Of a stretch of DNA of 64,000 nt, positions 46,642-57,455 are shown in pieces. The DNA comes from Acidimicrobiia bacterium (lineage in GTDB: Bacteria > Actinomycetota > Acidimicrobiia > Acidimicrobiales > AC-14): assembly GCA_023264995.1 (NCBI GenBank), contig JAHFUR010000006.1, positions 1-64,000 on the forward strand, given 5' to 3'. The notes beneath the pieces were generated by a model that made no database searches, was not told the origin of the DNA, and was given only the letters and a program-made list of their open reading frames with translations. The position numbers and the translations under genes are program-made. The number at the start of each line of letters is the position of its first letter. Within the stretch, counting starts at the first letter, position 1.

Positions 46642-47886
46642 TTAGGGAGGTGGTTGCAGCTTGGGGAGGTCGATGGGTTGGCAGGCGAAGGCCATGGGGT
46701 CGCCGCCGGCCAGGGCGATCATCCGGCCCGCGGCCTCGTTGAGCCGGGCCTCGCTCAGCTCACCCTTCTGCACGGCGACGACGAGCCCGTGGACCATGTC
46801 GCGGGCGAACTTGCCGTCGGTGGTGAGCACGCCGTCGGCGCCCGACTGGATGGCCTTCACCGAGGCCTCGGCCCAGTCCCAGCGCTGGTTCACCGCGCCC
46901 ATGCCGATGGAGTCGGTGATGGCCACGCCCTTGAAGCCCATCTGGCGCAGCAGGGTGTAGGACCGGGCCGACATGCTGGCCGGCGTGGCGGGGTCGAGGG
47001 CGGCATAGTCGACGTTGCTGACCATGACGACGGGGATGCCCTGGCCGATCAGGTCGCTGAACGGCTTGAGGTCGTCGGCGCGCAGGTCGTCGAGCGTCTC
47101 CGTGGAGATGATGCGGCCGACGTGGTCGTCGCCCTGGGCCTTGGCCCGGCCGGGGAAGTGCTTGGCCACCGCGCCCACGCCCTTGTCGGCCAGCCCGAGG
47201 GCGTAGGCGTAGGCGTAGCGGGCTGCGACCGCCGGGTCGGCGCTGAAGGACCGGTCGCCGATGGTGCCGGTGGACGGGCCACCGTCGAGGTCGGCCACCG
47301 GCGCCAGGTCGAGGGTGATGCCGATGGCCGACAGGGCGGTGGCCTGGTCGCGGGCCAGCGCCCGGACGGCGTCGGTGGTGCCGGTGGCCGCCAGCCGGCG
47401 GGCCGACGACGTGTACCCGATGATGTGGCCGAAGCTGGTGACCCGGCCCGGCTCCTCGTCGGTCGAGACGATCAGCGGGTGGGGTGACTGGCGCTTCAGG
47501 TCGGCGATCAGGCGGGTGGCCTGGGCCCGGGTCTGCACATTGGGCCCGGTGATGAGGACGCCGCCGACGCCAAGCTTCGTGACCTCGGCGGCGAGCGCCT
47601 GGGAGCCGTCGGTGACGTTGGGCAGCCCGACGATGAGCACCTCGGCGGCCCGCTCCCGCAGCGTTGCCTCCGGCTGGCACGGCGCCGCGGTGGTGGTCGG
47701 CGCGGCGAGGGCGACCGCCGGCTGCGCCTCACCGAAGCTGGGGAAGAAGAAGTGCACCGGGCCGCTCACCACGTCGACGGGGGTCGAACCGGTCGCCGCG
47801 CCGGCGGCGGCCAGCACGGTGAAGACCGCCAGCGCGATCGTCAGGCGGATGCGCCCGGGCCCGAACGTGCCCCGCCCTCCTTGCAC
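46642..47886 (-). CDS. Exported glycoside hydrolase family 3 (NagZ-like)
   Basis: 414 aa. Signal peptide (about 12-34), then the GH3 (alpha/beta)8 barrel: GVGGVLITGPNV, STDEEPGRV, LDLAPVADLDG, AKHFPGRAKAQGDDH and ITDSIGMGAV with the catalytic Asp. Relatives are beta-N-acetylhexosaminidases acting on peptidoglycan fragments. In NagZ the conserved His lies in KHFPGHG...DSH; here KHFPGR and DDH are variants. GTG 47886 is 7 nt after TAGCTT. Confidence 0.88.
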   Translation of the reverse strand: MQGGRGTFGPGRIRLTIALAVFTVLAAAGAATGSTPVDVVSGPVHFFFPSFGEAQPAVALAAPTTTAAPCQPEATLRERAAEVLIVGLPNVTDGSQALAAEVTKLGVGGVLITGPNVQTRAQATRLIADLKRQSPHPLIVSTDEEPGRVTSFGHIIGYTSSARRLAATGTTDAVRALARDQATALSAIGITLDLAPVADLDGGPSTGTIGDRSFSADPAVAARYAYAYALGLADKGVGAVAKHFPGRAKAQGDDHVGRIISTETLDDLRADDLKPFSDLIGQGIPVVMVSNVDYAALDPATPASMSARSYTLLRQMGFKGVAITDSIGMGAVNQRWDWAEASVKAIQSGADGVLTTDGKFARDMVHGLVVAVQKGELSEARLNEAAGRMIALAGGDPMAFACQPIDLPKLQPPP

Positions 47887-47928
47887 GGACCTGAAGCTAT
47901 ACCGGGCCGCGGCAGATTGCTGCCCGGC

Positions 47929-48666
47929 TCAGCGACCGGTCTCCTCCAGGGCGACCCGCAGGGACTCGAGCTCGCCGACCAGGCTGTCGACATCGGTGCC
48001 CAGCGGCTGGAGGGTGCCCAGGTCGGGGCTCTGGAGCGAGAGCTCCACGGCGCGGGCCACCGCCTCGTTGAGCTGGGCGGCCAGCCGGCGCAGCCGGTCC
48101 TCCGCGTCCTGGGCCACGCCGGCCAGGCGCTCGGCCGACGCCAGCTGCTCGCCGACGGCCTCGGCGGTGGCGGCCAGCTCGGCCCGCTCGGGCGACCGGG
48201 CGGCATCGGCCTTGGCCTGGGCGAGCTGGCGCTGCAGGCCGTCGACCCCGAGGTCGGCGACGGCGGCCGACAGCTCGTTGCCCCGCTGGGCGATGCGCCA
48301 GCACTCGTCGACACCGACGGCAACCCGGGTGTCGACCTCGACCAGGCGAGCCTTGAGCGGCCCCGGCGCGGTGGTGGCCAGCACCTGGTCGAAGCGCGAC
48401 TCGGCCCGCTGGGCCTGCCGGACGAGCGACCGCCACGGCTCCTGGACGAGCGCCGGGTTGATGGCGACCCGCGTGGGCTTGCGGGGCACGGCCATGGCCA
48501 CCCGCCCGGCCCAGACCAGCCCACCGACGATCGCGGCGGCGGCCAGGGGCACGCCGGCCAGGATGGCGGCCGAGGCGCCGGCGCCGGCCAGCAGGATGGC
48601 GCCCGGCGACGTGATGGCCCGGGCCATGGCGGGGGTCCGCGCCCGTTCGGGCAGGCGTTCGAGCAC
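47929..48666 (-). CDS. Coiled-coil membrane protein of unknown function
   Basis: 245 aa. Two adjacent hydrophobic segments (about 23-58) are followed by a basic stretch and about 160 residues of helical, heptad-like sequence rich in Ala, Glu, Leu and Arg. GTG 48666 is chosen because the ATG further upstream would run through the asnS terminator hairpin. It resembles PspA-associated or toxic-anion-resistance coiled-coil proteins only in general shape; no family recognised. Confidence 0.65.
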   Translation of the reverse strand: MLERLPERARTPAMARAITSPGAILLAGAGASAAILAGVPLAAAAIVGGLVWAGRVAMAVPRKPTRVAINPALVQEPWRSLVRQAQRAESRFDQVLATTAPGPLKARLVEVDTRVAVGVDECWRIAQRGNELSAAVADLGVDGLQRQLAQAKADAARSPERAELAATAEAVGEQLASAERLAGVAQDAEDRLRRLAAQLNEAVARAVELSLQSPDLGTLQPLGTDVDSLVGELESLRVALEETGR

Positions 48667-48688
48667 GTCCCATTCTGGACCGCCTCGC

Positions 48689-48741
48689 CCGTTCGTTGTG
48701 AGCTGCGCGACCGCCACGGTTGTCGAGCTCACAAAGAACGG
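48689..48741 (-). terminator. 16-bp hairpin after asnS
   Basis: CCGTTCGTTGTGAGCT (48689-48704) and AGCTCACAAAGAACGG (48726-48741) pair with one mismatch around a 21-nt loop. It starts 1 nt past the asnS stop on the minus strand. Confidence 0.7.
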
Positions 48742-48742
48742 C

Positions 48743-50179
<1,437 letters not shown>

Positions 50180-50231
50180 GGGCATCTCCTTGGGTCGGCG
50201 GGGGCAGACGCCCGCCAGTCTGGCCTACCGG

Positions 50232-50603
50232 TCAGCCCTGGAGCACCGAGAGGACGTTCCCGGCCGGGTCGGTGAACCAGGCGATCCGTGGGCCGCCGCC
50301 CGGCGCTCCGATCCCTCGGGCGTCCTGGTCGAACCCGTCGTAGCGCGCCATGGCCACGCCCCGCGCCGCCAGGGCGTCGACCGTGGCCTCGATGTCGCCG
50401 ACGCGGAAGTTGAGCACGGTGAAGCCGGCCGGCTCGTGGTCCGGCTTCGGGTACAGGAACACCCGGCCGCCCGATGCCAGGGTGATGGCCACGCCGGCGG
50501 GGTTGTCCTCGAGGCGCAGGCCGAGGATCTCCCCGTAGAAGTGGCGTGCCGCGTCGAGGTCGTCGACTGAGTAGCCACTGAACGCGTCGCAGTCCTTGAG
50601 CAT
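50232..50603 (-). CDS. VOC/glyoxalase-like protein
   Basis: 123 aa, one pair of beta-alpha-beta-beta-beta modules: FSGYSVDDLDAARHFYGEIL at the start, FLYPKPDH in the middle, and TDPAGNVLSVLQ at the end. Metal-ligand-like His and Glu are present, but the substrate is unknown. Starts with ATG 50603. Confidence 0.85.
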   Translation of the reverse strand: MLKDCDAFSGYSVDDLDAARHFYGEILGLRLEDNPAGVAITLASGGRVFLYPKPDHEPAGFTVLNFRVGDIEATVDALAARGVAMARYDGFDQDARGIGAPGGGPRIAWFTDPAGNVLSVLQG

Positions 50604-50618
50604 CGGTCCTCCGAACGG

Positions 50619-52412
50619 CTAGAAGTTGCTCACCACGTTGGTGAAGACCTTGTTGATCGTCGTGGGGTTGCTGGCGTCGTAGGCCGCGGCGTTGGTGGCC
50701 TCGGCAATGCGGCGGAGCACGTTGAGGTCGGCGTCCTTGCCGTACGCGATGGGGAAGATGCGCACCGGCTGGGACGCCTGGCCCTCGCTGCCGGCCCGGA
50801 GGGTGTTCAGCAACGCGTCGAGGTCGTTGTTGCGGGGATCCTCGTTGCGACCGTCGGTGAGGAGCACGACGGCGTTGATCCGCTTGTCGTCATAGGTGTC
50901 GCGGAGGTTGGTGTAGGAGGCGCCGGCGACGGTGTAGAGCGGCGTGCCCTGGGTGGGGACCAGGCTGCGGATCCTGTTGGCGATGTTCTCCCGTTGGGCC
51001 GAGATGGGCCCGATCGGCACCAGGTCGGCGTACTCGGTGGGGGGCTTCCCGCTGATCCCGGTGGAGAAGATGCGCAGGCCCACCAGGTCGTCGCCCTTGA
51101 ACTGGCCCAGGGCGTCGATGGCGGCCTGCTTGGCCAGGTCGAGCTTGGTGTCCCCGCTGTCGCTGGCCTTCTCGCCCATGGAGCCCGACACGTCGATCAC
51201 CAGCAGGACGCGGGCGCCCTTGCGCTGCACGGCCCACAGGTCGAGCACCTTGGCCAGCACTGCCGGCGCCGGCACGCCCAGCACGTTCTGGGGCTGGTCC
51301 GGGTCGACGCCGTTGGCCTTCTCGATGGGAGCGCCGACGGCCACGGCCGCGTTGCCCGGCCGGAAGCCGTAGGTCAGCACGCGGGCCTGGTTGGCGGGCT
51401 CCTGGAGGTACTTCTCGAAGACCCGGGCCGCCGCCTTCTGCTTCTCGGTGACCCAGGGCGAGTCCAGGACGATGATCGGGTTGTCGGAGAAGAGCGTGCC
51501 TTCTTTGGGGTAAATGGCCACCAAGGGCACCCGGGGCTTGCGGGGCACCTCGCCGGGGTCGGTGATCCCGTCGGGGTTGCCGGCGTTGTAGTCGATGACC
51601 GACTTCTCCTCGACGGCCACCGCCGAGGCATAGGTGAGGCCGGCGCCCCGCTGGTCGTTCTTGTAGAGGTTGTTCATGAACGTCAGGGTGATGTCGCCGT
51701 AGTGGACCACCGACGCCTCGACAGCCCGGGCAAAGGCGTCGACCTCGGGGCGGGCCAGGTCCTCCACCGACAGGTCACGGGTCTTGTTGGTGGCCGCGTA
51801 GTACTCGGCGATCGTCGACGAGAGCGCGCTGGTGGAGAAGTTGGGGTTGGTCTTGCCGAGCCGGAACGGGCCCCACTCGGGGTGGCCCTTGCCGCCCCAC
51901 CCGGCGGGGTCCTGGGCCAGCTTGAGGATGTCGGCGTAGCCGATCGGGGTGTTCGGCCAGCCCAGCGCCTCGGCCATGGGCCGGGGCATGGCGATCACCA
52001 GCGGGGTGCGCATGAAGGGCCGCGAGGTCGGCGCCTGGGCGGGGCGGCCGGTCGTCGAGAGCCGCTGGTTGAGGATGGCCCCCCAGGCGCTCGACGCCGG
52101 CGACCAGATCACCGGCTTCGGCCCGTTGGTGGCCTCGTCGGGCCAACCGTCGGCGAGGAGCTGCATGGCCTCGCCGGAGGACTTCTTCGTCACCCGTACG
52201 AACGTGCAGCCGCCCTCCTTGGCCGCCGCCGACCCGTTGAAGCGCTTGACCAGGTCGGCGAACAGCTCGACCTTCTCGGGCGACGACGCCACGTCGACCG
52301 TCGTGCAGTTCTTGGGCGCGTTCTGGGTACCGCCGGCGCCCGAGCCGGATGAGGTCGTGCACGCGGACGCGGCGAGGCTGAGCGCGACCACGAGGAGCGT
52401 CGCCCGCCTCAC
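50619..52412 (-). CDS. Lipoprotein with substrate-binding and VWA domains
   Basis: 597 aa. A lipoprotein signal ends at Cys18 (LAASAC). Residues about 35-365 resemble a periplasmic solute-binding protein (VIWSPASSAWGAILNQ, LGWPNTPIGYADIL). Residues 398-590 form a VWA domain with an intact MIDAS (VIDVSGSMG; VVLLTDGRNED). The two modules in one chain suggest metal-dependent protein adhesion coupled to ligand binding. The GTG start overlaps the upstream binding-protein gene (GTGA), so the two are a functional pair. Confidence 0.88.
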   Translation of the reverse strand: MRRATLLVVALSLAASACTTSSGSGAGGTQNAPKNCTTVDVASSPEKVELFADLVKRFNGSAAAKEGGCTFVRVTKKSSGEAMQLLADGWPDEATNGPKPVIWSPASSAWGAILNQRLSTTGRPAQAPTSRPFMRTPLVIAMPRPMAEALGWPNTPIGYADILKLAQDPAGWGGKGHPEWGPFRLGKTNPNFSTSALSSTIAEYYAATNKTRDLSVEDLARPEVDAFARAVEASVVHYGDITLTFMNNLYKNDQRGAGLTYASAVAVEEKSVIDYNAGNPDGITDPGEVPRKPRVPLVAIYPKEGTLFSDNPIIVLDSPWVTEKQKAAARVFEKYLQEPANQARVLTYGFRPGNAAVAVGAPIEKANGVDPDQPQNVLGVPAPAVLAKVLDLWAVQRKGARVLLVIDVSGSMGEKASDSGDTKLDLAKQAAIDALGQFKGDDLVGLRIFSTGISGKPPTEYADLVPIGPISAQRENIANRIRSLVPTQGTPLYTVAGASYTNLRDTYDDKRINAVVLLTDGRNEDPRNNDLDALLNTLRAGSEGQASQPVRIFPIAYGKDADLNVLRRIAEATNAAAYDASNPTTINKVFTNVVSNF

Positions 52413-53380
52413 CGGCGCACCTCCACGGCCCGGGACCGCAGCGCGTCGAGGAACCCGGGGGAGGGGAGGCCGCTGGTCGGCGGGAGGGGCGGGGCGCCGG
52501 CCCGGGTGCCGTCGCCCACCCGCCAGCCGGCGCCGGCCAGGGCGTCGCGGACGGCGCTCCCGCCGGCCACCTCGCGCAGGCGCCGGGCGGTGCCGCGCCC
52601 GGCACTGGCCAGGACCACATCAGCGGTTGCCATGGGAGAAGGGTAGAGGAGCACGACGCGGTCGCGAACGGCGGGCGCGGTCACGATCGACGCCTCGGCT
52701 TCGGTCGTCCCGACCGCGTTCGACGCCGAGAAGTTCGTGCCCAGCATGTCGTTGAGGGGCGATGCGCCCGACGCCGGCGCCGGCGCGGCCCGCTCCAGGC
52801 CCTCCAGCCAACGGGCGAAGCCGGGATCGGTGAGGTCGAGCGTGGACAGGTCGTCGCTGCGGCCGAAGAACGCCGCCGTGGCCTGGCCGACGACGAGCGT
52901 GCCGATGGCGTCGGCGGCCGGGTCGTCGTGGCTGGGCTTGGCCGACCCGGAGATGGCGGCGTCGCCCAGGCATTTCCACCCGACGGCGCCGCCGCAGCGG
53001 GGGCCGAGGGCGTCGGCGACGGCCCGGCTCACGACGAGCACCAAAGGCGACCGGGCCAGGGGTGCCCCGATGTCAACGAAGAGCGGCGCCGACCCCCGGC
53101 GCCGGCCGTCGACGATCTGGGGCCACGGCGCCGGCGCCAGCCAGCCGTCGATCCCCGGGTCGTCGGCGCTGGCCAGACGGTCGGCCGTCACCGGCGCCGG
53201 CTCGACGGTCACCGTCGCCGTGGTCCGGCGGAGCGCGTCGCACACCGGGCCGAGCTCGGCCGCGCACACCACCCGCAAGGTGTCGGTCGAGCCGCCAGCC
53301 CGCCGGTCGAGCCGGTCTCGCACGGCGACAGACGTGGCGATCATGGCCGCCGCAGCCAGCAGGGCGAGGACGCGGCGCAT
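52409..53380 (-). CDS. Substrate-binding-like exported protein
   Basis: 323 aa. MRRVLALLAAAAMIATSVAV is a signal peptide or anchor without a lipobox. The mature part resembles the solute-binding half of the downstream VWA lipoprotein (APLARSPLVLVVSRAVADAL, TTEAEASIVTAPAV) but lacks a VWA. ATG 53380 follows TACGCT by 7 nt; earlier in-frame starts lie upstream of the promoter. Divergent from the rhodanese gene across 46 bp. Confidence 0.72.
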   Translation of the reverse strand: MRRVLALLAAAAMIATSVAVRDRLDRRAGGSTDTLRVVCAAELGPVCDALRRTTATVTVEPAPVTADRLASADDPGIDGWLAPAPWPQIVDGRRRGSAPLFVDIGAPLARSPLVLVVSRAVADALGPRCGGAVGWKCLGDAAISGSAKPSHDDPAADAIGTLVVGQATAAFFGRSDDLSTLDLTDPGFARWLEGLERAAPAPASGASPLNDMLGTNFSASNAVGTTEAEASIVTAPAVRDRVVLLYPSPMATADVVLASAGRGTARRLREVAGGSAVRDALAGAGWRVGDGTRAGAPPLPPTSGLPSPGFLDALRSRAVEVRR

Positions 53381-53426
53381 GCCGGCGAGCGTAGGCCGGG
53401 AGGCGCTCGGCGTACGCTCGATGGCC

Positions 53427-53933
53427 ATGGACGCCCAGACCGTCGCCGGCCGCCTCGACGAGCTGCAGGTGGTCGACGTCCGCTACGCGGACGACTGGCG
53501 GGCCGGGCACATCGACGGCTCGGCCAACATCCCCGAGGAAGACCTGCCCGAGCGGGTGGAGGAGCTCGACCGCAGCCGGGCGGTCGTCACGGTCTGCCGG
53601 GCCGGCACCCGGAGCGCTGATGCCGCCGAGTGGCTGCGGGGCCAGGGTTTCGACGCCCAGAGCCTCGATGGCGGGATGCTGGCGTGGAAGTGGGCCGGCT
53701 TCCCGATCACCGCCCCGGTCGACGACGTCGAGGTCGACGAGGTCGTCGTGGCCGAGATGCAGGCGTTGCACGACGAGTTCGTCGCGGTCGCCATGGCGAT
53801 CGAGGCCCGTTTCGGTGTGGGGGTGGAGCCGACCGAGGCACAGATCCGGGAGTTCCTGCGCGAGCGCATGATCGACGAGGGCCGGACCCCGGAGGAGGCC
53901 GACGCCTACCTGGCCGAAATGGGCGGGGAGTGA
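53427..53933 (+). CDS. Rhodanese-domain protein
   Basis: 168 aa. Residues 1-95 form a rhodanese domain with the active Cys57 in TVCRAGTRS, preceded by VVDVRYADDWRAGHIDGSAN. The C-terminal 70 residues are acidic and helical (EVDEVVVAEMQALHDEF), not part of the domain. It may transfer sulfane sulfur. ATG 53427 follows TACGCT by 8 nt; ATG 53421 lies inside the spacer. Confidence 0.88.
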   Translation: MDAQTVAGRLDELQVVDVRYADDWRAGHIDGSANIPEEDLPERVEELDRSRAVVTVCRAGTRSADAAEWLRGQGFDAQSLDGGMLAWKWAGFPITAPVDDVEVDEVVVAEMQALHDEFVAVAMAIEARFGVGVEPTEAQIREFLRERMIDEGRTPEEADAYLAEMGGE

Positions 53934-53960
53934 ATTCGTGCGTCCGGTAGCGTCGACGGC

Positions 53961-55208
53961 GTGACCCCGTCGCCGGTTGCCGAGCTCGGTCGTCGGGCCA
54001 AGGTCGCGTCCCGGGCCCTCGCCACGGCGCCCACGCCGGCCAAGGACGCTGCCCTCGAAGCCGCAGCCGACCTGCTCGGCCGCGGCACCGCCGAGATCCT
54101 CGAGGCCAACGCGGCCGATGTGGCCCGGGCCGAGGCCGCCGGTACCGCGCCGACGGTCGTCGACCGGCTGCGATTGTCGCCGGCGCGGGTGGAGTCGATG
54201 GCCGGCGGCCTGCGCCAGGTGGCCGCCCTGCCCGACCCGGTGGGCGAGATGGTGCGGGGCTGGACGCGCCCGAACGGCCTGGTCATCGAGCAGGTGCGCG
54301 TGCCGCTCGGCGTCGTTGCCATCATCTACGAGAACCGGCCCAATGTGACCAGCGACGCCTTCGGCCTGTGCCTGAAGTCGGGCAACGCCGCCTTTCTCCG
54401 GGGCTCGGGTGCGGCGCTGGCTTCCAACCAGGCCATCGCCGGCCTGCTGCGGGAGGGCCTCGACAAGGCTGGCCTCCCTGCCGATGCCCTGGTCCTGGTC
54501 GACGACGTGCGCCACGAGGCCGCGGTGGAGTTCATGCGCCTGCGGGAGTCGATCGACTGCCTGATCCCGCGGGGCGGGCCGTCGCTCATCACGGCGATCC
54601 TCGAGAACGCCACCGTGCCCTACGTCATCGACGGTGACGGCAACTGCCACGTCTACGTGGATGCCAGCGCCGACCTCGACCAAGCGCTCGACATCGTGGT
54701 GAACGCCAAGATGCAGCGGCCGTCGGTGTGCAACGCGGCCGAGTCGCTGGTGGTCCACACGTCGGTGGCGGCCGAGTTCCTGCCCCGGGCCGCGGCGGCG
54801 CTGGCCGGCGTCGAGCTCGTTGGCGACGAGCGGGCCCGGTCGATCGTGGCGTCGATCGGGCCGGCCACCGAGGAGGACTTCGGCCGGGAGTTCCTCGACC
54901 TGCGCATGTCGGTGGCGGTGGTCGGCTCGTTGGACGAGGCCATCGCCCACGTCAACCGGTACGGCACCGGCCATACCGAGGCCATCTGCACGACCGACCT
55001 GGCCGCGTCGCGGCGCTTCACCCGCGAGGTCGACGCCGCCGCGGTCGTGGTCAACGCCTCCACCCGCTTTACCGACGGCGAGCAGTTCGGCTTCGGCGCC
55101 GAGATCGGCATCAGCACCCAGAAGCTCCACGCCCGCGGCCCCATGGGCCTGCGGGAGCTGACCACGCTCAAGTACGTCGTGCACGGCGACGGCCAGATCC
55201 GCACCTAG
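53961..55208 (+). CDS. proA: Gamma-glutamyl phosphate reductase
   Basis: 415 aa. The ALDH-like enzyme reduces gamma-glutamyl phosphate in proline synthesis. Seen: [20 protein letters not shown], active-site Cys in [11 protein letters not shown] (near 258) and [23 protein letters not shown] 53961 lies 7 nt after TAGCGT, so it has its own leaderless promoter, in keeping with its separation from proB. Confidence 0.96.
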   Translation: MTPSPVAELGRRAKVASRALATAPTPAKDAALEAAADLLGRGTAEILEANAADVARAEAAGTAPTVVDRLRLSPARVESMAGGLRQVAALPDPVGEMVRGWTRPNGLVIEQVRVPLGVVAIIYENRPNVTSDAFGLCLKSGNAAFLRGSGAALASNQAIAGLLREGLDKAGLPADALVLVDDVRHEAAVEFMRLRESIDCLIPRGGPSLITAILENATVPYVIDGDGNCHVYVDASADLDQALDIVVNAKMQRPSVCNAAESLVVHTSVAAEFLPRAAAALAGVELVGDERARSIVASIGPATEEDFGREFLDLRMSVAVVGSLDEAIAHVNRYGTGHTEAICTTDLAASRRFTREVDAAAVVVNASTRFTDGEQFGFGAEIGISTQKLHARGPMGLRELTTLKYVVHGDGQIRT

Positions 55209-55209
55209 G

Positions 55210-56079
55210 GTGGCCGACCGGTTCGAGTCGATCGGCTCGGTGCGTGACGGGCTGGCCGGCGTCGACTACCTGGCCGACGAGGCCATCGCCGGCGTGGTCT
55301 TCCTGGCCGACCGGCTCGACAAGCCGGTGCTGGTCGAGGGGCCGGCGGGCACGGGCAAGACCGAGCTGGCCAAGGCCGTGGCCCGGTGGTCGGGCAGCCG
55401 CCTGATCCGCCTCCAGTGCTACGAGGGCCTCGACGAGTCCAAGGCCCTCTACGAGTGGAACTACCGCAAGCAGCTCCTGCGCATCCAGGCCGGCGAGGGC
55501 GCGGGTACCAGCTGGTCGGACCTCGAGGACGACATCTTCACCGAGGAGTTCCTGCTCTCCCGCCCGTTGCTCGAGGCCATCCGGGCCGACGAGCCTGTGG
55601 TGCTGCTCATCGACGAGGTCGACCGGGTGGAGGTGGAGACCGAAGCCCTGCTGCTCGAGGTGCTCTCCGACTGGCAGGTGTCCGTGCCCGAGATGGGGAC
55701 GGTGTCGGCTCGGCGGGTACCGCTGGTGTTCCTCACCTCCAACGGCACCCGCGACCTGTCGGAGGCGCTGAAGCGCCGGTGCCTGTACCTGTACCTCGAC
55801 TACCCGTCGGTGGAGCGCGAGCGGGAGATCATCCTGGCGCGCGTGCCCGAGCTGCCGGGCCACCTCGCCGCCGAGGTGGCCCGGATCGTCCGCAGCCTCC
55901 GGCTGCTCGACCTGCGCAAGGCGCCGTCGGTGTCCGAGACCCTCGACTGGGCCCGCACGCTGGTGGTCCTCGGTGTCGAGACGCTCGACGCGAGCGTGAC
56001 CGAGTCGACCCTGCACGTGCTGCTCAAGCACCGGGCCGACATCGCCGCCGCCGCCCGCACGCTCAGGACGGCCGGCTGA
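55210..56079 (+). CDS. MoxR-like AAA+ ATPase
   Basis: 289 aa. Walker A EGPAGTGKTELAK (about 43-55), Walker B VVLLIDEVDR (near 134), sensor LTSNGTRDLSEALKRRC. The class acts with VWA proteins as chaperone pairs that insert cofactors (CoxD/CoxE, NorQ/NorD). GTG 55210 is 1 nt after proA, and the VWA partner follows 6 nt downstream. Confidence 0.93.
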   Translation: MADRFESIGSVRDGLAGVDYLADEAIAGVVFLADRLDKPVLVEGPAGTGKTELAKAVARWSGSRLIRLQCYEGLDESKALYEWNYRKQLLRIQAGEGAGTSWSDLEDDIFTEEFLLSRPLLEAIRADEPVVLLIDEVDRVEVETEALLLEVLSDWQVSVPEMGTVSARRVPLVFLTSNGTRDLSEALKRRCLYLYLDYPSVEREREIILARVPELPGHLAAEVARIVRSLRLLDLRKAPSVSETLDWARTLVVLGVETLDASVTESTLHVLLKHRADIAAAARTLRTAG

Positions 56080-56085
56080 CGTCCC

Positions 56086-57387
56086 GTGCTTGACCTGCTG
56101 GCCGGGTTCGTCGGCGAGCTGCGGGCGGCCGGGCTCCCGGTGTCGCTGACCGAGAACATCGACGCCATGGACGCCGTCCGCTTCGTGCCGCTGGACGACC
56201 GGACTGTGTTCCGTGCCGCCATGGCGGCCACCCTGGTGAAGCGGCCGGAGCACCGGCCGGCGTTCGACGCTGTCTTCGACGCCTACTTCGCGGTGGCGCC
56301 CTTCGCCGGCGGGGACGAGCTCGATGTCGACCTCGGCGCCCTGCTCGACGATGCGCTGCGTTCCGGCGACGCCGAGGCCATCAGCCGCGTGGCCCGGCTG
56401 GCCGTCGCCCGGTTGGCCGGCATGGAGGAGGGCCGGGGCGTGCGGGGCAGCGCCTACGTCTTCAAGACCATGCGCATGCTCGATGTCGACGGGGCGCTGG
56501 CCCGGCTCCTCGCCGGCGCTGAGTGGCTGGAGCGCGATGACCTCACCGGCGCCGGCCTGCGGCTCCGGGCCGAGATCGAGGCCGAGGTCCGCCGGCGGCT
56601 GGTGGCCGAGCGGGGCCCCCAGGCCGTGGCCCGGTCGGTGCGCCGGCCTCTACCGGAGGACGTCGACTTCCTGCACGCGTCCCGTGAGGACCTGACCGCG
56701 TTGCAGCGGTCATTGCGCCCCCTGGCCCGGCGCATGGCGTCGCGCCTGGCCCGCCGGCGCCGGGTGGGGAGGCAGGGCCGGCTCGACTTCCGCCGCACGC
56801 TGCGCCGGTCGCTGTCCACCGGCGGTGTGCCGGCCGACCCCCGCTTCCGGCGGCCGCACCCGCACAAGCCCGAGATCGTGGTGCTGGCCGACGTATCGGG
56901 GTCGGTCGCCACGTTCGCCCGGTTCACGCTCCAGCTCGTCCACGCCCTGGCCGGCGAGTTCTCGGCCGTGCGCACGTTCGTCTTCATCGACGGGATCGAC
57001 GAGGTCACCCGGCTGTTCGCCGGCACCGACGACCTCGCGGCCGCCCTCACCCGGGTCCACGAGGAGGCCGACGTCGTCGCCGCTGACGGCCACTCGGACT
57101 ACGGCCGCGCCCTCGGCACGTTCTGGGCCCGGTGGGGCCGGGAGATCACGCCCCGCACGTCGGTCATCGTGCTGGGCGACGCCCGGAACAACTACCACGC
57201 CGCTCACGCCGACGTGCTGGCTGACCTGCGGCGGCGGTGCCGGCGGCTCTGGTGGCTCAACCCCGAGCCCCGCTCGTACTGGGACACCGGGGACTCGATC
57301 GTCTCCGAGTACGCGGTCCATTGCGACGGGGTCTTCGAGTGTCGCAACCTGCGCCAGCTCGAAGCGTTCGTGTCGCAGATCGGGTGA
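56086..57387 (+). CDS. VWA domain protein, CoxE-like
   Basis: 433 aa. A helical N-terminal half (about 1-240) with Arg-rich stretches, then a VWA domain with MIDAS VLADVSGSVATF (near 265) and TSVIVLGDARNNY. In CO dehydrogenase and other systems CoxE acts with the MoxR ATPase to mature a metalloenzyme. No obvious target enzyme is in this window. GTG 56086. Its stop codon is the beginning of hairpin repeat B copy 2. Confidence 0.92.
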   Translation: MLDLLAGFVGELRAAGLPVSLTENIDAMDAVRFVPLDDRTVFRAAMAATLVKRPEHRPAFDAVFDAYFAVAPFAGGDELDVDLGALLDDALRSGDAEAISRVARLAVARLAGMEEGRGVRGSAYVFKTMRMLDVDGALARLLAGAEWLERDDLTGAGLRLRAEIEAEVRRRLVAERGPQAVARSVRRPLPEDVDFLHASREDLTALQRSLRPLARRMASRLARRRRVGRQGRLDFRRTLRRSLSTGGVPADPRFRRPHPHKPEIVVLADVSGSVATFARFTLQLVHALAGEFSAVRTFVFIDGIDEVTRLFAGTDDLAAALTRVHEEADVVAADGHSDYGRALGTFWARWGREITPRTSVIVLGDARNNYHAAHADVLADLRRRCRRLWWLNPEPRSYWDTGDSIVSEYAVHCDGVFECRNLRQLEAFVSQIG

Positions 57388-57406
57388 CCGGCCCGGGAGG
57401 CCGGTC
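57386..57406 (+). repeat. Short hairpin repeat (family B, copy 2)
   Basis: GACCGGCC (57386-57393), loop CGGGA, GGCCGGTC (57399-57406), beginning within the TGA of the VWA gene. The wider 57383-57414 matches 10448-10479 with one substitution in 32 nt. Both copies start at a GGGTGA stop codon, suggesting a mobile or selected stop-plus-hairpin element. Confidence 0.65.
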
Positions 57407-57416
57407 CAACAGGCAT

Positions 57417-57455
57417 TCACAGGTCCGCACTCCCAGCGGGAGTGCGGACCTGTGA
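57417..57455 (+). promoter_or_regulatory. 18-bp perfect hairpin ending at a start codon
   Basis: TCACAGGTCCGCACTCCC (57417-57434) and its exact complement (57438-57455) enclose AGC. The last base is the A of the ATG of the next gene. It can terminate the MoxR/VWA operon, but it would also occlude initiation in any transcript that reads through. Confidence 0.7.

Noticed and set aside
54728-55405. Extra gene over the proA end
   Set aside because: Arg/Gly/Pro-rich shadow of proA and the AAA gene.
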